Source: Fragilaria crotonensis
Taxonomy: Eukaryota; Bacillariophyta; Fragilariophyceae; Fragilariales; Fragilariaceae
Assembly (NCBI GenBank): GCA_022925895.1
Contig: JAKSYS010000300.1
Location: 1-64,000, forward strand
Direction of reading: 5' to 3'
DNA length: 64,000 nucleotides
The notes under the pieces were generated by a model. That model made no database searches, was not told where the DNA came from, and worked only from the letters and a program-made list of their open reading frames with translations. A program made the translations under genes and the position numbers. Every line of letters begins with the position of its first letter. Position 1 is the first letter of the stretch. Of the stretch, positions 55,134-64,000 are shown piece by piece.

Positions 55134-56687
55134 CTAGTTGTACTCATGATCACCACTCCCATCATCCTCATCGTTAGCCTGTTGCTGCTGGAAAGGATTG
55201 TCGTTTCGGTTTCTGAAGGTGTCGTCGTTAACTTCCTGCTCGTCGGCGGTGGCGTGCTGCTCTTCCTCCTGCTGCTGGTTGTGCGCTTGCTGGTTGCCTC
55301 CATGGTAAGAAAGGAGAGGCTCCGAATGATTTCTCAGCATCTCGTCATCATCACTGGCATCGTCATCGTTCTCATCACGACTCTCATCATCGCTGTTAAC
55401 CTGCTGCTCCACAGGACAGTTGATTCCGTTTCTGACAAAGGTGTTGACTTCGTCGTCGTCGGCTGCATGCTCGTCCTCCTGACGCTGGTCGGCTGCATGC
55501 TCTTCCTCCTGCACTGAAGGATAATAGCTGTACGTTCCATGACGCCATGCATTCCTTACCATCTGTGCAGGTAAGTCACGACAAGAAGTCGAACACCATT
55601 CAGCGATGTGTTTTCTGGTCGGTGGATCGATTTTCCCTTGGTGTAAACCAGTACTAATCATCCATTCCTCCACAGTTTGCGCAATCTGGATTTGAATGGT
55701 TTATTAACGCCAACATCAACCGGTTGGCACAGAGAAGTGCAACCACCAGGAATGTGTTCGACCTCAACACCCAAATCCTCGATTGCGTTTACAGTCGATT
55801 TCATCATGTGACAGCGGTAAGAGTCAAGCAACAGCAGCGGAACAATTCCAGGAGGTGCCTGGTCTACGTACGGCTTCAAGATTCTCTCGATCCATAAATG
55901 CATCACTCTTTCATCCATCCATGCATTGCCTTGGCATGCGTACACTATGTCATCTGGATAAGTGACGAATTCGTTTTTTCAATGCGACCATTTGGAGCTC
56001 CTTTAAAAACAAGTAATGGGGTAAGTACGACCGCTTGCAGACACTGTCATGGCACATGTTACCCTCTTTGTGTCGCTTGTTGACTTTCGAATGTGAATTG
56101 TTCGCTGTCCCGCTAACTCAAGCGTACTCTTCGCATTGAATGTAAATGGAACAGGTGTTTGATCCATATTAAGGATAAAATCTTCATGACGGTTGCTCTG
56201 TATAAGTTTTGGACGGATTGTTCGCACGTAATCTTGAGCCAAACCTGCAGTCTCGGATGGGGATCGCTGGCTTTCATGTGTTCCCATCCTGTGGACGAGA
56301 CTGTGTTTTCTGATCCACCTCCGTACACTTTGATACCTTGCCCGGCTTGATTTTCGTTGGAACTCCGCCATCAATCGAGAAGCTTGAATGACGACAGTAG
56401 AAATAGAAACCGCAAACCCTTGTTCTCTTAGTTCAAAGATGAATTTGAGTAGATCATTTTCAATTACTCTTTGCCTTTGAGTTGCCGTGTTCCATCATGG
56501 TCCTTGAAATTGTCGACCATTCTCTGTACTGTTTCGGAATTATGTTGAGTGCTCGACATGCGGCCCTGATAGATTCACCTGCCTCTACGCGCCTTCTCAC
56601 ATTCCTAACGATTGCAAGCCTCTCAAAGTTCGCGAAACGCCTCCTTCTGCTGCTGTTACTAAGAGTAGGAGTAGTAGTCCCATCCAT
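55134..56687 (-). pseudogene. Pogo/CENP-B-type DDE transposase, frameshifted
   Basis: From ATG 56687: MDGTTTPTLSNSSRRRRFAN then FERLAIVRNVRRRVEAGESI (helix-turn-helix of the pogo type) and ALNIIPKQYREW. A new frame (56374-56003) covers RYQSVRRWIRKHSLVHR (CENP-B DNA-binding half) and EDFILNMDQTPVPFTFNAKS with RKSTSDTKRVTCAMTVSASG (first Asp region). Then TPLLVFKGAPNGRIEKTNSS, then YACQGNAWMDERVMHLWI with PLLLLDSYRCHMM (second Asp) and HIPGGCTSLCQPVDVGVNKP, and finally EEWMISTGLHQGKID with NAWRHGTYSYYP and a long Asp/Gln-rich tail. At least four frame changes separate these blocks, so the enzyme is inactive in this sequence; all domain blocks are nevertheless present. Confidence 0.78.
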
Positions 56688-56898
56688 TATGGACAAGAAC
56701 GATGTCAACAAACAAAACTGTGAACGAACGCAACAGTCATTTTCACAAACGCGCCAAATAACAAGTAGGTAAAAAGACTTTTTATGGCGCACATTTGGAC
56801 GGAATCTTGCTCTTGGTTTACGTAGGTTAAGACCCACCCCGCAAAAAAAGTGTCAAAACCCGCACAATTCCTGGGTCTTAACCAGAGAGTTTACGGTA

Positions 56899-58950
56899 GT
56901 AGTTGTAGACTTGTAGACATACCAGATAGAGGAAGAAACCAAAATCTATTTTATGTGCTGCCAGCATGGAGGCATCCAATGTATGCATACATGCATTCAC
57001 ACTGCCAAATCCTCACTTGTTTTGTCATCGGCATTGTCAAGAGACCACAAGAAGAATGTCAAGTCCCTTCCATGCCACTACATTTTCAAATAACTTTCAC
57101 TTCCAATTTCATTGATGGGAGCAGCATTGCTTCTGCTGCTCGTTGTGGTGTGGCATATGACAGTGCGTTGATGAGCACATGTTGTGAGGTGTGTGGGATG
57201 AACATTGAAATTCATGCCAGCACCAAAAAGATGAGGAATGCAAAAACATCCATGACTTGTTTTACTCGCTCCAAGTTTAGTAGTTTGTTTTTGACTACCG
57301 ACTCTACAGTTTTGTTTCTTTTTGATGCCGTTCTTTTCGTAAGGATGCAGTTGCAGAAAATCTCAAACAAACACATCTCCTGTTGTTTTTGTAAATAAAA
57401 ATCTCATAAACATACTAGTACTACTAGCTACTACCGGCCGGTAATTTATTCAGGAACTGGGTCTCCCGTACATGAGGATCTGATAAGAACGAATCTCTGC
57501 CACGAAGCAAGTACTCGGAGTTCGATAATATGATAGACGAGATCACTTGCTTGAAGTTTACTGACTTCTGGCCATCACGAATTCTTAACTTCCTCTTCTG
57601 TGTATTACTATCTATTTCCATTGGTGGGTAGCAGAATAGTAGGAAAAGATGGAAGAAGTAGATGTGGAAGTTGCAAGATCAGAATATGGTGGTCTTGATG
57701 GGGATGATCAGAATACTACCTTCTTCAGTTCACCAGGGAGTTGGAAAACGTCCTGAATTGGTCAGGGTGCTGCTTGGTCATATGTAAGCAATAATATGAA
57801 TTTATTGATGTTTTGCTCAGCCTGGTGCATTGTACTCACATAACCAGCCAAGCAGCAGAGGCACATTTCCGAAGTTTCTGACAATATACTCGCTCGTGGA
57901 AAGAACCCTTTAATAGCTAAACTTGGCCAGCTGCACTTGTCTCGACATTTTACTTGCGTTGGTAGCTAGGGCTTGCATGGGAATCAATAATTGCTTGGTG
58001 TGATGAAGCTTTTAGCACAGCACATGCTGAGAGTAGTACTGCAAACTTTAGCAAAATTAGTCAGAAATATTTATTAGCTACATCAGGATTGGGAGGTGAT
58101 CATTGGTTCACTGCAGACTGTGCTGCCAGCAGGTCTGTAACATGGACAAGAATTTTGAGTTCACTTGACTCTGGAGACACTTTTCTCACAGGCACCTGCA
58201 TAATTGTTGAACAAATGCTGAAGTTTTGTCCTCTGGAGTCAAATGCATGTATAACTTGCGTACAATACTAGAATTTCTGATAAGGAGGAAGAGGATGCTC
58301 CTCACCAAATTATGGCTGACCACTTTAGGGATTCAATTGTTATGACGGTATAAGCAGAGACAAGCAATGGCTTGGAAGTTGAAGGGTTGGGAATGAAACG
58401 ATGAGGATAAGGGCAACGGGAACAAGGTGCAGATTCTGAAGTTTGATCTTCGGTACGGCCTGGTGCACCAGGCGGCACGCGGTCCGTGAAAATAAGGCAT
58501 GGCTGGGGATAAAAGGTATTTATATAAGTTATGATGTAGTGACAAACATGCTGGGATGATGTAGTAGTAGTAATTTTGAAAACTTTTTTGCATTCTTCTA
58601 TTGTACCAGTCGCATGGTCATGTTGCAAAACATTGTGTGCTCTTCTTCAGCACAAGGAAAAACACATGTCCTCTACATTCTACGTACGGAGTACAATTTT
58701 ACTGAAAGGGTTGGTACTGTACGTGTTAACCGTTTCACTTTTTTGTACATAAGTACAAGTACTAAGTACTAAGTACTGGCCGGCTGGAGACTTGGCCGCC
58801 ATCCGCCATGCGCCATGCATAGCCTCGGCTCAAGGCCTTCAAGTTACAAGAGTTGCAATAGAGAGATTACCTCCACTGATGTTGCCATAACTAAGAAGGA
58901 AAACAGGACAACGACTGAATCAACATGGGACATAGCAGTCGTCCTGCGCA
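56899..58950. other. Gene-poor stretch
   Basis: No supported gene in 2 kb; short open frames carry no domain. GTAC-rich patch at about 58680-58780. The last 150 bp includes an open frame (58815-59072) that could be 5' coding or leader sequence of the next gene in another frame. Confidence 0.5.
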
Positions 58951-61900
58951 ATGATGTTTTCAGCCGACACCTCGGATTTGATTCATTTAGGATGCCAAGC
59001 TGCCTTGCGTGGCGATGGATCCTTGGTGGCTACGTCGCTTCGTTCGACGCGATGCATTCCAAGCGGAATTGACCTTAAACTTCTGCCGGCGTCTCCTGTC
59101 TGTGAAGATCTTCTTGGTCGACTTGCATCCGACCATCCTGTGCCGAAGTGCACTGCGGATCACGCACTCCGAGCTCTATTATTGGTGTCACCGTGTTATG
59201 AAACACCTTGGAGAGCTGCAGTCGTGTTGATCGAAAGATTGCACGCACAGTCTGGATGGCTCGGCGAGTCTCCCAATGCAATATTTGCAGGTATTGCAGA
59301 TGTACAAACTTTTCTGCACCAAACTTTGTCTCTTTGGTGGAGGCGAGAAAACTCTGATGTGAGAAGTCGACCGTCGGATCAGAGTGTCGAATCTACACCT
59401 AGATATTGGCTGTTTAGAATAGCTCAGCTGGCTCTGCGCCCTCTTCATGATGAAATGGCTGCAGTAAAAGTATCAGACAATAGACATTGGGTGATTCCCT
59501 TGGATCTCGTTACAACCGTTGTGTCTTTGTGTCAAGAATTGGAGGGTACGTCGTCAATAACTAGCCAAACAGTATTGGATGAGATCCTCAAGGACCCCAT
59601 CATCAAACCTAGGAGTTTGCCGCTTCTGAGTTTGGCGCAAGATCTTCGCGTTCGACTTCGGGATGTTGATTGGCTCAAACTGCAGTCATTGTTGAAGGAA
59701 GCGTTGGAAACTCGAGTGATTCCTGGCTGACCTTCCAGGCATCGCTCGGTCGATCATTTTGCTGTCGGAGCACAATCAGAGCTGGATGCCCCTGCTCTTG
59801 ACTTTGCTTCATGCGGCCTCAGACAATATGGCGGCATATTCCACTCTCGAAACAGTGATCCGATTCAGCCTGTCGTCCCAGTCGACGCAGTCCTTGTATG
59901 AATGGCACTCAGTACATCCAATGGACGGTATGCCAGGTTGGATACAATTATTACCTTCTTCTGTTTCAAGCGGCTAGACAGGCAGGTTCCGAGATTGTGT
60001 CTCGTTTGATTCGGAACGCTCTAGGTGAAGATGAGAAAGCCTACAATATTGTTGATCGTTGCGTTCAATCCTTAGTCTTTCTCTGCCTTCCTAAAGTATC
60101 AAGGGATCGGCTCAAATGTGATGTGCAATCGTTGGGTCGGTTCCTAGACGGAGTTAGATATGAAGGCGAAGGAAAGTTCTCCCGAAGAAGTCAGCCAATC
60201 CAGGAAATGGAGCTGACTGTCTTGGTCCAGTCCCTCTACCTCGGCGCTACTAAACTCGAGCACCGCCGTCAAAAATTGTCTGCTGCGGAGCGAGCACAAG
60301 CTTGGGTTCATGCTGCAACGTCAATGCTTGCGAAGGATGACTTTGCAAGCAAGGCCACTGCTATCTTGATTATTGTCGCTGTTTTCTGTGATGTGCCATC
60401 ATCTCGGTCAACCTTGGTTCGATCCATGGTTGGAGACGGAAAGTCGCCGGATGAATTTGATTGCTACATCATTGCCACATTAATTAGGAGTCTCACCGAT
60501 GCTACTGAGTTGCAAGCCCTCGAACCGATCACATCCTTTATTTCATCCAGAAGTTTGCCTTTCGATATCTTCAAACAACTTGTTGATGCTTTCGCCCAAA
60601 CTTCGTTTGGGAGGGAGTCCATTCTGTCGTTTTCTCAAAGCACCTTTGCGTGCAGAATATGCCGTGGTGGGCAACGATTGATAATAGTGGAAGTTCCAAG
60701 CGACGACAAACCATACAGTCGGCATTTTATGGACTTTGTGCGTTATTGGTGAAATGGGATCACGTGAGTGGGCAAGCGTGGAACATTTTGTCTGATTTTC
60801 TTGTTGCTGGCAAGCCTTCGCTTCCTTTGGCCATACGCAGTTGGCTGTATAGTGAGCTATGGTGTTCTCTTGAAATGGATAAATTCCCAGCATCTGTTGC
60901 AGATCATTTCCTTCGAGCTTTGCTTACACGGCTGTTGAGTTACTTCACCTGGACGAGTGGCGAAAGTGAACTAAAGTTTGTGCCAAGTAGAGCAGTGGCG
61001 TATTTCCTGGTTCCAAAGAGCCTATTGTCAGAGAAGACTTGAGTGCTTTGTTTGGATTGGTAGTTGAGATTGTCCTTAAATCCGTGCACGACAACGTTGT
61101 GTCTCACTCTCGCATGGAAGACTGTCGAGTGAAGCTGCAATCGATTTGCACCAATCGAACAAACATTTCGTTTGTCTTCGGCGACAACGTCAACTCATCT
61201 TTCTATCTTGAAGTGGTCTCGTCGCTACTTGCAAGTTCAACGTCGTTTCTATTCAATAAAGCCAACGATGACAAACTAACGCGGGGTGTGGTTTCGATTG
61301 CGCCGGCGCTCAAAACGATCACGGACTTGATTGTGAAGGAAGAGGCAACGTTATGCACTGCGTCTCTTTCGAATGACTGGAAGGAGATGCCCAAGTGGTT
61401 GGATGGTGTTTCAGACTCGAGATCTGATGGGGTTAACGTGTTTCTGCTACCAGGTCTTTATGGATCGATTTGTCGTCTTTTATCTCGTTTCATGAGCCGA
61501 GCATTCTTACATCCCGACTCAGAAACTCAACTGACCATGGCGTCCACTATTTCCCGGGTGTACGGCTGTAGAAGGATGATTGAGTCGCTGAATCGTGATG
61601 TCCCGGATCACGTGCCGTCGTTCATTCAATATGTTTCTCCGGAAACGTTGTCTCTATTATCTCATGCCATGGAAAAACTGCTCAATGATGAGAATACCAA
61701 GGTGGAGGACTTCAGATTGATCATGACTGGTATCGAAGGTGTATGCGATGACGTCTCGTCTCTGGCGCAAGGAGTGCTGGGCGATTGTGCAAGTGGACGA
61801 GGCGTTAAGGCTTTTCGGTGCGACATTCTTGCTCTATCGGGGAGTTGCCAGGAGAGTCCTATATCTCAGCTACTGTCTTTCCTCGAGAAAACAGCGATCG

Positions 61901-63676
61901 AAGTCAAGCATCCCGATCAGATGATGATGGTTTGCTCATACTTTCTGGTTTTGGAGCGACTGACAGGGTGGTGCATGAATTTCGAACCAAAGTGTTGAAG
62001 GCTGTTATTGATTGCCTCAACTATGTGTCGAATGGTCACATTCAGGAAGTCGCGGTACCGATATTCTGAAAATTGAAGGCATAGACGTTTTCACTTTCAT
62101 GTCGCAGGTGCTCGAGTCTACTGCAGAAGACCTAATAGAAGGCATGAGATTACGAAGTGGAGGGATAACTTCAAAATGTATGCCTCTTCATCTCGATCAT
62201 GGAGACGAGCTGCGTGTTTATTCAACAAGGAGGCCCGTGCCTTCGTGAACGCAAACTCGTCGACGATGCTATTAATATGGCTTGTCTACTTGTCAATGAA
62301 ATCATGTGTGAGTTTACAATCCCTGCGCCGTTGTTCAAAAAGACGGTTCATATGGCCACAACATTACTGCCCTCCCTTTGTCGTGGCTTCGCACAGCGTT
62401 GTTATGCAGAAAAGGTAACGAGATGTGATACGCCAACCGCATTCTTCAAGAACATGTCAATACAAGCTCTTCAAATTCTCAGGGACAGGTCCTCAGGTTG
62501 TGCGATCTCGTGGTCTCGACCGTCTGGACTCGACGAGATGCTATGTAGAGACGAGGAGGACATTGAAAGCGAACCTGACAAACTGACGAACGGCATTCCT
62601 TTGGAGATTTCCATTCCAAGCACATCGGTTGCTCGAACAGCGTTGCAAAACAATGCCGTGATTAAATTTGCAAACGAAGCTGCATGGTCTCATGCCTTGA
62701 ATGCTTTATTCACGGCCGTTGATCGAGCCTTTGCTGTGCCTTCGTTGGCATGGCAAGAATGTGAAAATGTCGACCGAGACAATGCCAACCTGCTGCAGTA
62801 CCCTGGATATCTTTTCTGGCGGAGAGACGAGAGTTCCCTGTTCTTGGATTTGGTGTGTCGTTGTTTGCAACATGCAGGGACAGAGACGAGTGACGCAAAC
62901 CAGGTGACGGTGCTGGCTCAGTTTATGCCAAAAGCTTCCAAAGTCAAGTTCCTGATGATTCTTCACAAGGTAGTCCTCGTCTTAACGAAAGTCCTACGTC
63001 TGGTGATGAAATGGATTCAAAGGACTTCGAGTGCCCGCTGCTGGCAAGGGCAGACATTATTGCCATAGTCGCTGCCTGGACGTCAGATGATACGCTTGAT
63101 GTGATCGCTGGGGCTCGACGGTGGTTTCAAGCAGAAAGATGTGGTAGCGCGAAAAACCATTCGCCTGAATTGGACGTTGGGGCTGTGCGACTGCCAAAGA
63201 CTATGATCCGGGTTGATGAGCTTGAAAGTGTTCTGCAGAAGCTTGATGCAGCCATCGCAAACTTGAAGGATAAGAAGAACAACCCGCAGGCAAGGCGCTT
63301 ACAACTGGTGGACGACACCATGGTACTAGCACTGTACAACGATTCAGTGCCTTCTGAGCTACAACGTAACTTTTCCCTTTCCCATGCCGTGGCCGACTGC
63401 CTAAAGTCCGCCAGCGCGTCACGCGCTGATGGCTACATGAATGTTTATGCGCAGTCTGAAGGGACCCAGCCAGGTGATGGAGATTTCGGTCGAAAACGGA
63501 AGCGACAAAATGCCCTGGCGAGACGGATGCGACGCGAGCGCAAGCAACCCATACCAAGATCTCGCAATCCTGTAATTGATCTGTATCAACAGCTTGATTA
63601 CGACGATGCATACGACGACGATGATGAATATGATGACGCCTATGCCGACTTGGAAGGATTTCTGGTGGAAGGATGA
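58951..63676 (+). CDS. Very large helical (HEAT-like) protein of unknown function, frame interrupted repeatedly
   Basis: Seven or more long open frames in three phases follow each other without gaps and read as one protein of about 1,560 residues. The breaks at about 60650, 61016, 61990, 62055, 62174, 62218 and 62968 each disappear if one base is added to a short homopolymer; the one at 59927-59970 could be a 43-nt intron (gtatgc...tttcaag); the one near 59727 is unresolved. The body is Leu-rich amphipathic helices (DWLKLQSLLKEALETRVIPG, SLPLAIRSWLYSELWCSLEM), suggesting HEAT/ARM-type repeats; no enzyme motif or membrane segment was seen. The C terminus has a basic RKRKRQNALARRMRRERK likely nuclear signal and then an Asp/Tyr-rich acidic tail ending LEGFLVEG. 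I do not recognise the family; a DNA-repair or ribosome-biogenesis scaffold is possible. Confidence 0.65.
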
Positions 63677-63844
63677 TGGTTGATTCTGTCCAGATAGACG
63701 TGGAAGGGCCATAGCAAGTTGCATCTGGTGCGATTTCCGGCAATAAGGCAAGCCCTCGCTGCCCATACTGTGATCGCTCTGTACGGGCAAACAAGGCACC
63801 ATCACTGATAGAATCATAGTCTCCTTGTCCATTAATGGTGAACG

Positions 63845-64000
63845 TCACCACATTCTGAGCTTTCCAGTATCCGCGATTTTCGCCGTTGCAGCCATGTGAA
63901 GTAAGGTAGCCTTGGCGTTCGTTCGGGCCAAAGGATCGAAGCGAACGCGAGCAAGAGTAGACGCAGTGTCGCAGATCTTGGTGTCAAGTATGACATTGAC
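63845..64000 (-). CDS. Possible 3' end of a gene entering from the right edge
   Basis: Minus-strand frame open from the window edge to a TGA at 63845-63847, 51 residues, including DTKICDTASTLARVRFDPLA and LLHMAATAKIADTGKLRMW. It converges with the large gene (168 bp between stops). It is too short for a family call. Confidence 0.3.
   Translation of the reverse strand, partial: VNVILDTKICDTASTLARVRFDPLARTNAKATLLHMAATAKIADTGKLRMW

Larger units (their letters stand above)
53787..56896. mobile_element. Pogo-like DNA transposon with accessory gene
   Basis: 3.1 kb between inverted ends starting CCGTAAA.CTCTCTGGTTAA (the left copy has one extra A), each directly flanked by TA (53785-53786 and 56897-56898), the pogo/Tc1-mariner target duplication. 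Subterminal copies of taagaccca.c lie inside both ends. It contains two convergent genes, a CENP-B/pogo-type transposase on the minus strand (55134-56687, frameshifted) and a Cys-rich protein on the plus strand (54246-54776). Confidence 0.82.

Noticed and set aside
55146-55517. Hydrophobic 123-residue plus-strand frame that looks like a membrane protein
   Set aside because: It is the complement of the Asp/Gln/Asn-rich tail of the pogo transposase, which reads as Val/Leu on the other strand.
63201-63851. 216-residue minus-strand frame at the right end
   Set aside because: Most of it is antisense to the C-terminal part of the large gene; the Arg/His-rich stretch mirrors that gene's Asp/Tyr tail.
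1-64000. tRNA or rRNA genes
   Set aside because: By eye I found no A-box/B-box pair with a foldable cloverleaf and no rRNA-like block; a tRNAscan-SE run would settle this.

Overview
The window is nuclear DNA of a photosynthetic eukaryote with a complex (secondary red) plastid, most likely a diatom; I cannot name the species. The evidence is: spliceosomal GT-AG introns (about 64 to 680 nt); at least three predicted preproteins in which a signal peptide is followed by a Phe at the cleavage site (ANA|FIAP in sulfite reductase, SIA|FLLP in a ThiO-like oxidase, SEA|FKSL in a TLD-domain protein), the targeting signature of diatom plastids; single-repeat SHAQKYF-like MYB and bZIP regulators; a UGA-decoding selenoprotein; and a mosaic of eukaryotic transposons. 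I found no operons, rRNA, convincing tRNA or CRISPR.

Layout. 0.1-4.5 kb: plastid ferredoxin-sulfite reductase, a three-exon MYB gene and an acidic unknown. 4.7-11.1 kb: a degraded Ngaro/PAT-like tyrosine-recombinase retrotransposon whose terminal repeats are split as A1-ORFs-B1-A2-B2. 12.8-17.5 kb: a full-length ABCC-type transporter and, convergent with it, an NSE1-like SMC5/6 subunit that lacks its RING. 17.5-22.5 kb: gene-poor DNA with a broken C2-domain remnant. 22.6-27.4 kb: a PIF/Harbinger element with 28-bp inverted ends, a TCA duplication and nested hairpin repeats. 27.7-29.9 kb: TLD-domain protein and a bZIP factor. 31.4-33.0 kb: non-autonomous TA-flanked element. 35.2-38.6 kb: ThiO-like oxidase and a small two-exon unknown. 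38.7-42.4 kb: a TA-flanked element with a frameshifted DDE transposase and ends like those of the 31.4-kb element. 42.6-44.5 kb: a degenerate tandem array with a period of about 176 bp, abutting a truncated hAT-like transposase. 47.0-51.7 kb: a compact gene block (stomatin-like protein 2, REX4-type exonuclease, selenoprotein S, second bZIP). 52.3-53.2 kb: a 938-bp inverted-repeat element with an 8-bp target duplication. 53.8-56.9 kb: pogo-like element carrying a Cys-rich accessory protein. 59.0-63.7 kb: one very large unknown gene, then the 3' end of a possible further gene at the right edge.

Functionally the host genes cover plastid sulfur assimilation (SIR), thiamine/amino-acid oxidation (ThiO-like), membrane transport, DNA repair (NSE1), mitochondrial membrane organisation (SLP2), RNA processing (REX4), ER quality control (SelS) and transcription. 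They are not visibly co-regulated.

Caution: several otherwise intact host genes (ABC transporter, ThiO-like, selenoprotein S, the large 59-63.7 kb gene) are each interrupted where exactly one base seems to be missing from a short homopolymer. That pattern looks more like consensus error than pseudogenisation, so I annotate these as genes.
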